64,000 nucleotides of DNA from Bacillota bacterium. GTDB taxonomy: Bacteria; Bacillota; Clostridia; Christensenellales; Aristaeellaceae. The stretch lies in assembly GCA_023413135.1 (NCBI GenBank), contig JAEZQK010000022.1, positions 14,918 through 78,917 of the forward strand, given 5' to 3'. Below are positions 47,610-56,940 of this stretch, in pieces; positions within the stretch are counted from its first letter, which is position 1, and the number at the start of each line of letters is the position of its first letter. The position numbers and the translations under genes were made by a program. The notes beneath the pieces were generated by a model that was not told the DNA's origin, did no database searches, and was given only the letters and a program-made list of their open reading frames with translations.

Positions 47610-48404
47610 TTAGTTTTGTTCAATGGTGCCTGTCTCGTTCAGGCGCAATGTCTGCATGGGCTTCAAAAGGTGTGCCGCAGCGCCTGCCGCCTTTGCCGCG
47701 TGAAGGATTTCATTGGGGGCGCAGCCGTTAATATCATACAGGTCGTGGTGCATGGGGATATAAGGGACGTGAAGCGCGGCGGCCAGGGAGGCTGCCTGTG
47801 CGCAGTTTATGTTGCCGATGATGCCGTTTTTCGTGCGTTCCTCGTCGCCTCCGTTCACGGGTAGCAAGAGCAGGCTGCATTTTGCTTCCCGAAGGCGCCG
47901 GTAAAGCCCGTCGTACAAGCTCATATCGCCGCCGAAAAATACCCTGATGTTTTCCCGCTCTATGATATAGCTCAGTTCGTGAAAGCGCCCGTTTTCATCG
48001 GTATGCAGTTGGGTATGGGCGCAGGGGATGGGGGTAACCTTCACTGGGCCGATGAAGAAGCTTTCCTCCGCCCGGGCGTACACGATATCGGGCGCGCCCA
48101 AACGCTCAAGATGAGGGCATTCGGGTGCGGGAGCCACGGCTATGCATGTGCCGCCCTGCGCAAAAAACGGCTGAAGCGTCCAGGGGTCCAGGTGATCCTC
48201 ATGGCTGTGGGAAATGACAATGCCGTCCGGCTTAAGTGCCTGCAAGGTGGTGGGCGGCGGGTATAGCCGCCGCCAGGGGGTACGCCCGCTGAAGCAGGTT
48301 TTGTCCACATAGTCGCTTAGATATGGGTCGGTTACAATTCTCGTATCCCCAAAGTCCAGTGCAAAGCCGCATTGGCCTACATACATAACGGTTAATCCGT
48401 TCAT
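47610..48404 (-). CDS. Cytoplasmic metallo-beta-lactamase-fold hydrolase (UlaG-like)
   Basis: The product is 264 aa. It starts MNGLTVMYVGQCGFALDFGDTRIVTDPYLSDYVD and has ISHSHEDHLDPW, FFGGDMSLYDG and YIPMHHDLYDING, the metal-binding blocks of UlaG/RomA-type hydrolases. This subgroup includes L-ascorbate-6-phosphate lactonase, so a sugar-lactone substrate is possible given the sugar genes further on. That is inference. Confidence 0.82.
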   Translation of the reverse strand: MNGLTVMYVGQCGFALDFGDTRIVTDPYLSDYVDKTCFSGRTPWRRLYPPPTTLQALKPDGIVISHSHEDHLDPWTLQPFFAQGGTCIAVAPAPECPHLERLGAPDIVYARAEESFFIGPVKVTPIPCAHTQLHTDENGRFHELSYIIERENIRVFFGGDMSLYDGLYRRLREAKCSLLLLPVNGGDEERTKNGIIGNINCAQAASLAAALHVPYIPMHHDLYDINGCAPNEILHAAKAAGAAAHLLKPMQTLRLNETGTIEQN

Positions 48405-48427
48405 TTCCGCGCCTCCGTTCCAATCCT

Positions 48428-49741
48428 TTATACGCCGGCGTTTTTGCGTGCATCGTCCGCTTCTTCCGGGGAGATGGGGTGATCGCTGTACCGCGCCTGC
48501 TCATACAGCGACGCTATTTGCTGCGCCTGCGTAGGCTTAAGGGATAGCCCGCAGCTTTGCAGTGATTCCCTGGCGGTGAGGGAAGGCGCGGGGCTTTTCA
48601 GCTGCTTTACAAGCAGCGTATATACGCGGCGGACTCTGTCCCTAGGGGAAAGGCTTTCCCATGCGGGAAGCTTTCTGTGACGCTTTTGAAACGATGCCCA
48701 CCTATCTTTGGTGGCCTTCATCACTTCGCCCCAGTCGAGCAGGCTTTCCGTTTTGTCTACATACCCTTCGCCGATGGCCCGGGAGTAATCCCTGATCCGG
48801 CTTAATAGGTTTTTCAGCAGTTTTTTGATAAGCCGGAAAAGCTGGTACAGCGCAAACAGCGCCAGCAGCGCGGCCACAATCACCGCAAGCACCGTCAGCA
48901 CCTTTTCCATGAACAGCGAAAATGCACTGGGTTCCGTGGCTTCGCCAAGCCCGCTCAGGTCCATTCCCTGGGGCGCGCCCTGCTCCTTTGAGGGTGTCAT
49001 TTGCGGAAACAGCATGGAAAGCCATAATAAAATGGTGGCGATTGCTCTTTTCAAAAAATCCCATACTGCCAGCGCTGCGGCCTCGAAGCTTTGCCAGCCG
49101 GCGGCCAGGATGGCGATCAATGCGAAAGCAGTCAGGATGCGGCGGTTTTGATGAAGCAGCTTTGCGGGTGGCGATTGCTCCGTCCTGGCTGCGTCGATGA
49201 GGGCGTAGCGGTTGAACGCGAAAAGGCATAGAAGCAGATACCCGGAAAAGAAAAGGGACATCGTATTGCCGGCATTCGCAAAGATGTCAAATCCCTTGAC
49301 CGCCTGTCCGATCAGGTGCAGCACGATGCCCTGGCTAAGCTGCGGGGTGGACCATTCCAGGCCCGATGGCCTTGCCATGGCCGGCATGAACAGAAGCATC
49401 ATGATAAAACAGGGAAGAAAGAGCAGGGCCGACAGGGGACTTAACGGGAGCAGCACCCATGCGCACAGTGATGCCTGAAGAAGGATTGCCATAACAAATC
49501 CGGTTTTGCGGCGATTTGTTGGCAAAAGTCCCGACACCCATGACAAAAGGAGGGCGGCAAGCGGTAAAAAGAGGACTATGGCTTGATTTTCCGGCAGCAG
49601 GTATGTTCCCGGCAGCAAAAACAGCGGTGAAAACCCCAGGTAGAAAATCACTGCCGCCAGTACTTTGGCTTTTATCTGCCTTCCCGTGAAGGGGCGGGCC
49701 GAGGCTGTGCTTTGCAGGTTGTTTTCTTTTTTATTGGCCAA
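48428..49741 (-). CDS. DUF4129 multi-TM protein
   Basis: The product is about 437 aa with a TTG start (49741) after AAAGGAG, overlapping the DUF58 stop. About seven to eight TMs fill the first 300 residues (for example VLAAVIFYLGFSPLFLLPGTYLL and ALIAILAAGWQSFEAAALAVW). The C-terminal DUF4129 domain includes SPRDRVRRVYTLLVKQLKSPAPSLTARESLQ and ASLYEQARYSDHPIS. With MoxR and DUF58 it forms a widespread operon linked to envelope or polymer handling. Confidence 0.88.
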   Translation of the reverse strand: MANKKENNLQSTASARPFTGRQIKAKVLAAVIFYLGFSPLFLLPGTYLLPENQAIVLFLPLAALLLSWVSGLLPTNRRKTGFVMAILLQASLCAWVLLPLSPLSALLFLPCFIMMLLFMPAMARPSGLEWSTPQLSQGIVLHLIGQAVKGFDIFANAGNTMSLFFSGYLLLCLFAFNRYALIDAARTEQSPPAKLLHQNRRILTAFALIAILAAGWQSFEAAALAVWDFLKRAIATILLWLSMLFPQMTPSKEQGAPQGMDLSGLGEATEPSAFSLFMEKVLTVLAVIVAALLALFALYQLFRLIKKLLKNLLSRIRDYSRAIGEGYVDKTESLLDWGEVMKATKDRWASFQKRHRKLPAWESLSPRDRVRRVYTLLVKQLKSPAPSLTARESLQSCGLSLKPTQAQQIASLYEQARYSDHPISPEEADDARKNAGV

Positions 49742-50849
49742 GGCCCGCGCTCCTTTCCCCGGCCTGCGCGGCTGCGGATGGCACATGCTTATCGATCAGA
49801 TGCAGCGCCACCGTGTTGCCCCGAAGCCGCAGCGTATTGATTTTCATTTGTATCAGCTCGCTGTCGTATACGGATAAAAGCAGCATATCCATACCGGTAA
49901 AGGCGGCCAGCGCATCCAGCAGGGACAAGAACGTGCGGGTACGCGCTATGGTGAGGTGGGCCATGGCGGAAAGAATCTCCGTTTCCCTTAGGCTGCTCCG
50001 GGCAGGCAGCAGGATGGCGGGCTCTTTTTCCTTGTCCAAAGGAATGTTGGCGGCAAAGCCGGCTTCCACCCCATTCTTCAGTGCGTCTACGCACAAGGTG
50101 GCGGCCAGGGAGATCATGTATTCCACTGCTTGCTGCTCATACTCCATAAGGTCCGCCCACTGGTGCTCCGACATCTGGGCGTTGATAACGACGAGAAGCT
50201 TTACATCGGCAGTCTGATCGTGCACCTTCACCTGCAGCGTGTTAAGGCGCGCAGTAGCGGGCCAGTGGATGTCCGAAGGATCATCCCCCGGAGCGTAGGA
50301 CCGGATACCGCTTACCCAGACAGGATCGGGCACGATCCAGCGCTTGACGATAAGATCCCCCTGCCAGCGGGAGGAGGGAAGGGGGATGTCCTGCGGATCC
50401 AGCAGGCGGGGATATACCTCGATGGCGGCTCCCGTATCCACCTGCGTGGCGGGGTTGGCGGCACCGATCAGGTCTCCGGCAGTAAGGGCTACCGACCCCG
50501 CCTGAAAAAAGCCGCGCTTTTTCAAAAGCACCGTGTGGCTTCTGATGATCTGGCTGTAAGGCTTCAAATAAAACACGCTTTTGTGATACTGCTCCCCGGC
50601 GATGTGGGTTTCCATATCCGCCTTAAAGGAAAGGCTTGGGGAGATGCGGGATTCGGCCCGGATAAAGGGCACCGGCAGCAGCTTTTTGTTGCTTAAGACC
50701 TCCACCATCTCCACCTTTTCCCCTTCGAAGGCGGCAAGGCGGGAAAAGCGGCGCTCATAGGTGAGCTTCTTGAGCCCAAACTTGTTTATCACAATATACT
50801 GCACGAAAAGCAGCAATGCCAGCGCCACCAGCAGCATCACGGCGTTCAT
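49731..50849 (-). CDS. DUF58 (von Willebrand-like) protein
   Basis: The product is 372 aa. An N-terminal TM (VMLLVALALLLFVQYIVI) precedes the DUF58 core with the usual block GSGDD-like RSYAPGDDPSDIHWPATARLNTLQVKVHDQ and a VWA-like fold (LLVVINAQMSEHQW). The ATG overlaps the MoxR stop at 50849. Partner of MoxR in complex assembly or metal insertion; exact role unknown. Confidence 0.9.
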   Translation of the reverse strand: MNAVMLLVALALLLFVQYIVINKFGLKKLTYERRFSRLAAFEGEKVEMVEVLSNKKLLPVPFIRAESRISPSLSFKADMETHIAGEQYHKSVFYLKPYSQIIRSHTVLLKKRGFFQAGSVALTAGDLIGAANPATQVDTGAAIEVYPRLLDPQDIPLPSSRWQGDLIVKRWIVPDPVWVSGIRSYAPGDDPSDIHWPATARLNTLQVKVHDQTADVKLLVVINAQMSEHQWADLMEYEQQAVEYMISLAATLCVDALKNGVEAGFAANIPLDKEKEPAILLPARSSLRETEILSAMAHLTIARTRTFLSLLDALAAFTGMDMLLLSVYDSELIQMKINTLRLRGNTVALHLIDKHVPSAAAQAGERSAGLGQ

Positions 50850-51799
50850 CAGGTGCGCTCCTCCGTGGGCACAGGCACAGCCTTCAATGTATCCTGGATC
50901 AGCGCCTGGGCAATGCCCGTTTTGCCGTACATGCCCCGCACGATGACCCGGTGGGCAAGCACGGGGATGGCCAGCGCCTTCACATCGTCGGGGATCACAT
51001 AATCCCGGCCCCGGATCATGGCCAGTGCCTGGGCGGCGCGCATGACGGCCAGCATACCCCTGGGGCTGACGCCCAATTGCACCTGCTCGAATTTACGGGT
51101 CTGCTCGCACAGGGCGGCGATGTAAGCAATCACCGGCGGGGATACGGTGACGGAAGACAAGGCTGCCTGGGCATTAAGCAAATCCTCTCTTTCGGCTGCA
51201 GGATCAAGGTGGGCGATGGGGTCATCCGAAAGAAAGCGGTTCAGGATGGCTACAGCCTCCTGATTCGTGGGGTAGCCCATGCTCAGCCGCATCAAAAAGC
51301 GGTCCAACTGCGCCTCGGGCAAGGCAAAGGTGCCCTGTATCTCCACCGGGTTTTGCGTGGCGATCACCAGGAAAGGCGCTGCAAGCGTATGGGTCACGCC
51401 GCTTTCGGTTACCTGCCGCTCCTCCATGCACTCAAGTAGTGCCGCCTGGGTGCGCGGCGTGGCGCGGTTGATTTCATCAGCCAGCAGGATATTGGTAAAC
51501 ACCGGGCCTTGCTTGAACTCAAAAGCGCCGGTGGCGGGCTTATATACGCTGACGCCCGTAATATCGGATGGCATCAGGTCGGGGGTAAACTGGATGCGGG
51601 AGAAATGGCAGGAGATGGATTTTGCCAAGCTCCGGGCCATCACCGTCTTGCCGGTGCCGGGCACATCCTCCAAAAGCACGTGGCCCTTGGCGATCAATGC
51701 GGCGAGCATCAGGTCGATGACTTCCTCTTTCCCGATAATGACTTTTGAAATATTTTCCCTGATCTTGCTTGCGAACGCGGCAACCTCTTGTACGTGCAT
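50849..51799 (-). CDS. MoxR-family AAA+ ATPase
   Basis: The product is 316 aa from ATG 51799; the longer open frame upstream runs through the promoter. Walker A is LEDVPGTGKTVMARSLAKS, Walker B is NILLADEINRATPRTQAALLE, and sensor 1 is FLVIATQNPVE. The AAA lid follows (GVSPRGMLAVMRAAQALA). It works with the DUF58 protein as a chaperone-like ATPase. The three genes are coupled by start/stop overlaps. Confidence 0.95.
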   Translation of the reverse strand: MHVQEVAAFASKIRENISKVIIGKEEVIDLMLAALIAKGHVLLEDVPGTGKTVMARSLAKSISCHFSRIQFTPDLMPSDITGVSVYKPATGAFEFKQGPVFTNILLADEINRATPRTQAALLECMEERQVTESGVTHTLAAPFLVIATQNPVEIQGTFALPEAQLDRFLMRLSMGYPTNQEAVAILNRFLSDDPIAHLDPAAEREDLLNAQAALSSVTVSPPVIAYIAALCEQTRKFEQVQLGVSPRGMLAVMRAAQALAMIRGRDYVIPDDVKALAIPVLAHRVIVRGMYGKTGIAQALIQDTLKAVPVPTEERT

Positions 51800-51850
51800 C
51801 GATTTCACCTGTTTTCTGAAAGTGTAAAGCGTGCGCTTCCTGTTCCACCC

Positions 51851-51856
51851 ATTATA
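51851..51856 (-). promoter_or_regulatory. Extended -10 promoter of the MoxR operon
   Basis: On the minus strand TGGTATAAT gives an extended -10 (TG-N-TATAAT) about 50 bp before the MoxR ATG. No good -35 is seen. Confidence 0.5.
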
Positions 51857-51870
51857 CCATACATTTACAA

Positions 51871-51894
51871 CAAAATACCGCCCTTGGGGCGGTA
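51871..51894 (-). terminator. Rho-independent terminator after the enolase-superfamily gene
   Basis: On the minus strand TACCGCCC and GGGCGGTA arms with a CAA loop are followed by TTTTG. It ends the sugar-transport/enolase operon. Confidence 0.75.
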
Positions 51895-51963
51895 AAATCA
51901 AAAGATGCGGGGTATGCTGGCTTTGGAACAATTAACTATTTTGGACCGGACTCGTCCTGCTTG

Positions 51964-53070
51964 CTATATCTCCTGCCCCCAGATCAAACGCATGCCAAAA
52001 CCCGGCTGTTCAGGCAGAAACATGTTACCGTTTACAAGGGCATATCCGGAAAAATCAACGCCCTCCGTCTCATCCACTACACCCTCGATGGCGTCCACCA
52101 GGGGGCAGCCCGCGGCAAAGGCTGCGGTATAGTGAGTCTTCAGCTTGTACCCCCAGTTGTGGGGGGATACCAGGGCATTTTGCTCCTGGGCCCTTTTGAT
52201 GGTTTTGCGCCATTTGGTAAAGCCCCAGCCGTGGATATCCATCTGCAAAACGTCCAGCAGCTTTTTTTGATGCAGCGAGAAAAGGAGATCCTCGTCCGGC
52301 CAGGATTCGCCGTCCGCCACCAGCGTATGGGGCGAACGCTTTTGAAGGTACTCTTTCAGGAGCGCAAAATCTTTTTCATTTTCGCGGAAAGGCTCCTCAA
52401 TCCAGTACAGGCCGATGTCAGCCACCTGGTCGATGTACTCCCTGATGGTTTCCAAAGTGTATTGATCGTTGCAGTCTACCATGATACGGCTTTCGGGGAA
52501 ATATTCCTTCACCAGCCGCGTAACTTCGATATCCCGCTTTATGCCCTCCCGAAGGGGCATCCATTTGGGACCGCGCCCGATCTTCAGCTTGAATATGCGG
52601 TAGCCCAGATCCCAGTCGGCGCGGCACTCATCCAGAATGGCCTTCAGCCCGCCGGGGCAGGAATCGGGGCTGATGTCATCCATCAATATGGCTCCGTCGT
52701 AGCAGCGTACGGGGTTTGAGCCCCTGTTGCCCAGCAGCCTGTACACGGGGGTCTGTAAAATGACGCCCGCAAGGTCATGCAGCGCAAAGTCAAAGGGGGC
52801 AAGGGCATCGTTTACGATTCCCGTATCAGGGTCGATGAGCTCGCTCACCTTTTTGCCAAGGACAAGGGTGTCTATGGATTTATCCTGATTGTAAAAGGCC
52901 CCGCCGGTCAGCCCCCAGCCCATGGCCCCCTGGTTGGTGTACAGCACCTTTACTGCGAATTCGTCGCCGTAGGCGTGCTCCGACCGGCGGGCATTTTTGC
53001 CGTTCAGGCGTGTATAGCGGTTGCGGACTTTGAGCGTTTTCACCTGGTCGATGATATGTTCCGACAGCAT
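51964..53070 (-). CDS. Enolase-superfamily (mandelate racemase-like) sugar-acid dehydratase
   Basis: The product is 368 aa. The barrel domain shows the acid/base Lys pair in YRIFKLKIGRG (near residue 165) and the three metal ligands in MVDCNDQYT (D), LYWIEEPF (E) and TLVADGES (D/E). The N-terminal capping domain contains VNDALAPFDFALHDLAG. VSPHNWGYKLKTHYTAAFAAGC carries a late His. It sits downstream of sugar ABC permeases, so it probably dehydrates or racemises a sugar acid imported or made in this locus. Confidence 0.88.
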   Translation of the reverse strand: MLSEHIIDQVKTLKVRNRYTRLNGKNARRSEHAYGDEFAVKVLYTNQGAMGWGLTGGAFYNQDKSIDTLVLGKKVSELIDPDTGIVNDALAPFDFALHDLAGVILQTPVYRLLGNRGSNPVRCYDGAILMDDISPDSCPGGLKAILDECRADWDLGYRIFKLKIGRGPKWMPLREGIKRDIEVTRLVKEYFPESRIMVDCNDQYTLETIREYIDQVADIGLYWIEEPFRENEKDFALLKEYLQKRSPHTLVADGESWPDEDLLFSLHQKKLLDVLQMDIHGWGFTKWRKTIKRAQEQNALVSPHNWGYKLKTHYTAAFAAGCPLVDAIEGVVDETEGVDFSGYALVNGNMFLPEQPGFGMRLIWGQEI

Positions 53071-53088
53071 AAGTTATCCTCCTGACGA

Positions 53089-53937
53089 TTAGCCTTTTAG
53101 GCCGGAGGTGGCAATGCCCTCCACAAAGTATTTTTGCAGAAACAGGAAAACCATTACGCAAGGCAGCATGGCAACCACCGACATGGCCAGCACGTTGGAC
53201 CAGTCGATGCGGGCCGTGCCGTCAATGGCCATGCGCAGCCCGAGAGAAACCGTGTATTTGGAAACAGAGGAGATGTAGATGTATTGGGCCATAAAGTCGT
53301 TCCATGTCCAGATGAACTGGAAGATGGCGGCGGAAATGATGGCCGGCTTGCATAAGGGCAGCAGCACGTGGATCAGTACCCCGAAGGAGTTGCAGCCGTC
53401 GATGGTGGCCGCCTCGTCCAATTCTACAGGCAGGCCCCGGAAGAACTGGACGAACATGTAAATAAAAAACGAGGATGTGGCAAACAGCGCAGGGATCCAA
53501 AAAGGCAGGTAGGAGTTGACCCAGCCCAAATGAACGAACAGCAGATAGCGGGGGATGATGAGCACCGCGCCGGGAAGCATCATCAGCGCCATCATAATGC
53601 TGAAAAACAGCTTCTTGCCGGGAAACTCAAACCGGCTGAACCCATAGGCCACACACAGGCTGGAAAGGATGGTGAACAGCACCGTGGGCAGTGTTAAGGC
53701 GAAAGAATTGAGGATGAATGTCATGAACCCGGTCTGTCCCACGCCCTTCCAGCCATTGATATACCCGTCCAGGGAAAAGGCATGGGGCAAAAGGTCCATG
53801 GATGCAAAGATCTCGTTGCTGGTCTTGAAGGTGGCAAAGAACATGTAGATCAGCGGAAAAATCAGTATCAGCCCCAGCGCTGTCAAAAGAACGTAGTGCA
53901 AAAAGCGGGCAAGGGCGCGGATGTGTTTTTTGCTCAT
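53089..53937 (-). CDS. Carbohydrate ABC transporter permease (MalG type)
   Basis: The product is 282 aa from ATG 53937 (GGGAGGGAC). Six TMs are visible, from FLHYVLLTALGLILIFPLIYMFF to MSVVAMLPCVMVFLFLQKYF. The EAA loop is ELDEAATIDGCNSFGVLIHVLLPLCKPAI, and the protein ends YFVEGIATSGLKG, typical of CUT1 MalG-like permeases. It overlaps the MalF-type gene by one base and functions with it and the binding protein at 55415. Confidence 0.93.
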   Translation of the reverse strand: MSKKHIRALARFLHYVLLTALGLILIFPLIYMFFATFKTSNEIFASMDLLPHAFSLDGYINGWKGVGQTGFMTFILNSFALTLPTVLFTILSSLCVAYGFSRFEFPGKKLFFSIMMALMMLPGAVLIIPRYLLFVHLGWVNSYLPFWIPALFATSSFFIYMFVQFFRGLPVELDEAATIDGCNSFGVLIHVLLPLCKPAIISAAIFQFIWTWNDFMAQYIYISSVSKYTVSLGLRMAIDGTARIDWSNVLAMSVVAMLPCVMVFLFLQKYFVEGIATSGLKG

Positions 53938-54854
53938 CAGCCGTCCCTCCCGTCGCTGTAGTATACCCAATGCCGGGCTGTGAGGCGGATGATGCCCGTT
54001 ACGAAAAGGATGACGGCGAACAGCACCCAGGAAAGCGCGCTGGCATAACCCATGCGGAATTCCGTAAAGGCTTCCCGGTACAGCTTGATGCCGTACAGGA
54101 ACGTGGCGCGGTTGGGGCCGCCGTTTGTCAATACGAACGCGGTGGAAAATTCCTGGAAGCAGGTAACGGACTGCATGATGAGGTTAAACAGCACGATGGG
54201 GGAGATCATGGGCATCGTCACCTTGAAAAAGGTGCGCAGCCTGCCGCTGCCGTCGATCCTCGCCGCCTCGTACAGGTCCTTGGGTACGTTCTTCAGCGCT
54301 GCCAGAAACAGCACCATGGAGGAACCGAACTGCCAGATGGGGATAATGCTGATGGTCCACAGCGCCACTTTGGGGTCGCCCAGCCAGTTCACTGCGGAAA
54401 GCCCAAGAGACTCCAATATGCTGTTAACCAGGCCGGCTTTTTGAAACAAAAAGCGCCATACGATGGAAATAGCTACGCTGGCACCGAAAATGGAGGGCAG
54501 GTAATAGGCTGTACGGAAAAAGTTGATCCCCTTCAATTCCACATTCATGGCCAGGGCGATGAGTAGCGCGAACAGCACCCGGCCCGGCACGGCCACAAGC
54601 ACATAGTTCAGCGTGACCGTACAAACCCTCCAAAAGTCGCGGTCCGATGTAAACATGCGGATGTAATTGTCAAGGCCTACGAAACTCGTTTGGGCGGCCA
54701 TGCTTTTGTCTGTAAAGGATAGCACAAAGGAGTATACGAAGGGGTATAGCTGAAAAATTGCAAATCCCGCCAGCCAGGGCAGAATGTAGATCAGTCCCTT
54801 GTACCGCCTGAGGCGGAGCCGTGCTCCCGGCACGGGGAGGGGTGTGGTCATCAT
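53937..54854 (-). CDS. Carbohydrate ABC transporter permease (MalF type)
   Basis: The product is 305 aa. It begins with RRYKGLIYILPWLAGFAIFQLYPFVYSFVLSF, has further TMs (VLVAVPGRVLFALLIALAMNV), and carries the EAA loop DLYEAARIDGSGRLRTFFKVTMPMISP. GGAGGTAT precedes the start. It pairs with the MalG-type permease. No ATPase is in the window; CUT1 systems often share a distant MsmK/UgpC-like one. Confidence 0.93.
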   Translation of the reverse strand: MMTTPLPVPGARLRLRRYKGLIYILPWLAGFAIFQLYPFVYSFVLSFTDKSMAAQTSFVGLDNYIRMFTSDRDFWRVCTVTLNYVLVAVPGRVLFALLIALAMNVELKGINFFRTAYYLPSIFGASVAISIVWRFLFQKAGLVNSILESLGLSAVNWLGDPKVALWTISIIPIWQFGSSMVLFLAALKNVPKDLYEAARIDGSGRLRTFFKVTMPMISPIVLFNLIMQSVTCFQEFSTAFVLTNGGPNRATFLYGIKLYREAFTEFRMGYASALSWVLFAVILFVTGIIRLTARHWVYYSDGRDG

Positions 54855-54916
54855 GCTTTATACCTCCTGCGGTTCGCGAAAATGGCTATGTCATTTTCGC
54901 GGGAGTGTACCTTTCA

Positions 54917-54962
54917 TCGTTTGAGACGATTTCAAACGAGGGGGACCGCGGTCCCCCTCGTT
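54917..54962. repeat. Overlapping inverted repeats with a 28-bp perfect palindrome
   Basis: TCGTTTGA (54917-54924) pairs with TCAAACGA (54932-54939). 54935-54962 is a perfect 28-bp palindrome centred on GGACCGCGGTCC. The two structures overlap and are mutually exclusive. They lie just upstream of the MalF-type gene, between it and the binding-protein gene. Confidence 0.65.
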
Positions 54963-55054
54963 GCTCCTGGGGTAATGGAGAAGGGATGCCATGCCAATTC
55001 AAACATGAATGCGCCTATGAGCAATACTCTGAAAGTGAGTCCGCCTCCGCCCAC

Positions 55055-55133
55055 TGTCATCCCTCACTGCGTGAAGGAGCTTGCTTTTCCATGCACCGTC
55101 AAGATTCTTCATCACTGCGTTCTCAGGATGACA
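55055..55133. repeat. Degenerate REP/MITE-like element
   Basis: TGTCATCC at the left and GGATGACA at the right are inverted ends, with GATTCTTCATCACTGCG inside, a sequence class seen scattered in gut Clostridia genomes. No coding potential. Confidence 0.5.
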
Positions 55134-55254
55134 CCGTGTGGGGTTTGCTCGTATTCTATACGCTTATGCTCACCGGTGCGTTTATGTTTTGGAATAGATA
55201 CCCATGATGCACGCATCACCCCAAGGGATGAAAATATATGCATGGTGCATGTTT

Positions 55255-55380
55255 TAAGCCTTCCCCTGGAGGGGAAGGTGGCGCGTAGCGCCGGATGAGG
55301 TGTTTGCAGCAATTCCCAATGCGTTAGTACCACCTCATCAGTCGACTTCGTCGACAGCTTCCCCTCAAGGGGAAGCCTTA
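55255..55380. mobile_element. MITE-like element of about 126 bp
   Basis: The left end TAAGCCTTCCCCT (followed by GGAGGGGAAGG and, later, GGATGAGGTG) matches the reverse complement of the right end (TAAGGCTTCCCCT, then GAGGGGAAG and TGATGAGGTGG). The ends are imperfect terminal inverted repeats of about 48 bp. The centre is short and non-coding. It is an intergenic repeat between ABC transporter genes. Confidence 0.65.
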
Positions 55381-55414
55381 GCATGCTCGTTTCGATCCAG
55401 CTTTCAGGGCAGTA

Positions 55415-56710
55415 TCAGTTGCTCTTTTCCGCCGCCAGCTTCAATTCGGCCACCCGCTCGGTCATAAGCTTCACGAATTCCTCCGCCGCCTGCTCCACGG
55501 TATAGTCGCCGTAGTATAAGCCGCTCAAAATATCGTTTTCAATGGTCTCCAGCGTGGTGTTGGTGGAAATGATGTTCTGGCCCGCGCCGCCCTTGTGGGA
55601 AGAGGCCCAGTCGGCCACAGCCTTGGTATCGGCCTTCAGCTTGCCCTGCTCCGTCATGCGGGTGAGGGCCACCCCGGTGGAGGGCACGGAGCGTACAAGG
55701 CCCAGGGTATCGATGGCGTCTACATTATTAAAGAAGAAATTTACGAACTTCAGCGCTTCTTCCGCATTGGGTGACTTGGCGTTTACCGCCAGCATATTGG
55801 TGGGCCTGAGCACAATGCCGGTGTTTTGTGCCTCGTGGCTGCCTAAGGAGGGGATAGCCACCACCTGGCCTTCGGGCATGGAACCCTTGGCCGCTGCTTC
55901 GCCGGAGGAGAAGTCAAGGATCATCATTACTTTTTCATTCAGCCATTCCGGGCTTTGGTAGGGACCGTAGGTGCCGGTGGCCACGGTGACATCCAGGGGC
56001 ACAAGAACGCCTTGCGCATAGCACTTCTGCACGTATTCAAAGGCCTGCCGGGCGGCCTCGTAATCAAAGCCCAGGGTATAGTCCGTGTTGACCAGGGGCT
56101 GGCCGGTGATATTGAACATGTAGGGCTCAAAGATGTAGCGGTTTACGCTGCCCACCGCCAGATAGGCCTCGCTGTCATATGCCTTCAGCTTTTTGGCGTT
56201 TTCGATCAGCTCGTCCCAGGACATCTGCTTAAGCTCGATCCCGGCTGCGTCGGCCAGCTTTTGGTTGGCATAGATGATGGAGAAGTTCAGTCCCGTAGGC
56301 AGGCCGATCAGTTCGCCCGTGGGGGCGGTAACGCCGGCCAGCAAGCCCTGGGGGAAGCTGCTGATATCCACGGTGGCCTGCTTGCTGAAATCCACAAAGT
56401 TGTCCATCTGGCCCCAGAAGGGCTGCAGATAGGCGTAGTCGATCTGCATGATATCGGGAGCCGCGTTGCCGGCCATCTGAGTGATCATTTTTTCCAGGTA
56501 GCCGTCAAAGCCGCCGTACTCGCCCTCGATGTGCACGCCGGGGTTTTGGGCTTCATACATTTCGATCACCTTCAGCGTGGCCTCGTGGCGCTCATCGCCG
56601 CCCCACCAGGAAAACCGCAGGTTCACATCCGCCAGGCCGGAAAGGGGCAGGGCCAGGAGCAAAAGTGCCGCCAGCGTGAAAGACAGTCCCTTGAGAAAAG
56701 TTTTTTTCAT
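55415..56710 (-). CDS. ABC transporter extracellular sugar-binding protein
   Basis: The product is 431 aa with AAGGAGG. The signal peptide is FLKGLSFTLAALLLLALPLSGLA (no lipobox Cys seen). The mature protein reads RFSWWGGDERHEATLKVIEMYEAQNPGVHIEGEYGGFDGYLEKM, typical of family-1 solute-binding proteins, with LNFSIIYANQKLADAAGIEL later. It delivers substrate to the two permeases downstream. It is probably controlled by the divergent YesN-type regulator at 56941. Confidence 0.93.
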   Translation of the reverse strand: MKKTFLKGLSFTLAALLLLALPLSGLADVNLRFSWWGGDERHEATLKVIEMYEAQNPGVHIEGEYGGFDGYLEKMITQMAGNAAPDIMQIDYAYLQPFWGQMDNFVDFSKQATVDISSFPQGLLAGVTAPTGELIGLPTGLNFSIIYANQKLADAAGIELKQMSWDELIENAKKLKAYDSEAYLAVGSVNRYIFEPYMFNITGQPLVNTDYTLGFDYEAARQAFEYVQKCYAQGVLVPLDVTVATGTYGPYQSPEWLNEKVMMILDFSSGEAAAKGSMPEGQVVAIPSLGSHEAQNTGIVLRPTNMLAVNAKSPNAEEALKFVNFFFNNVDAIDTLGLVRSVPSTGVALTRMTEQGKLKADTKAVADWASSHKGGAGQNIISTNTTLETIENDILSGLYYGDYTVEQAAEEFVKLMTERVAELKLAAEKSN

Positions 56711-56836
56711 GTCGTTTCCTCCTTATAAATGGATGGCAACCATGCCTCTTGAAAAAAGCATAGCACAAATGCGGCAGTCCGGCAGACTCAAAAATTGCCC
56801 GGGAGGAATCATTATGAAAGCGCAGGGTTCATTGTT

Positions 56837-56850
56837 TGATATATGTATCA
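56837..56850. promoter_or_regulatory. Inverted repeat in the divergent control region
   Basis: TGATA-TATG-TATCA is a 14-bp interrupted palindrome between the binding-protein gene and the regulator gene. It is a plausible binding site for the AraC-type regulator. The 230-bp region otherwise holds no gene. Confidence 0.4.
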
Positions 56851-56940
56851 TTTTTTGACCTTTGGCGGAATCATTTCTTTTCATGCTCCGTTTTTTATGC
56901 TTAAATGATATCACAACGTCTGAACGGGAGGAGCGCTGCC

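Noticed and set aside
52777..53085. Plus-strand frame opposite the enolase-superfamily gene
   Set aside because: Antisense shadow with no ribosome site; the minus strand carries all catalytic motifs.
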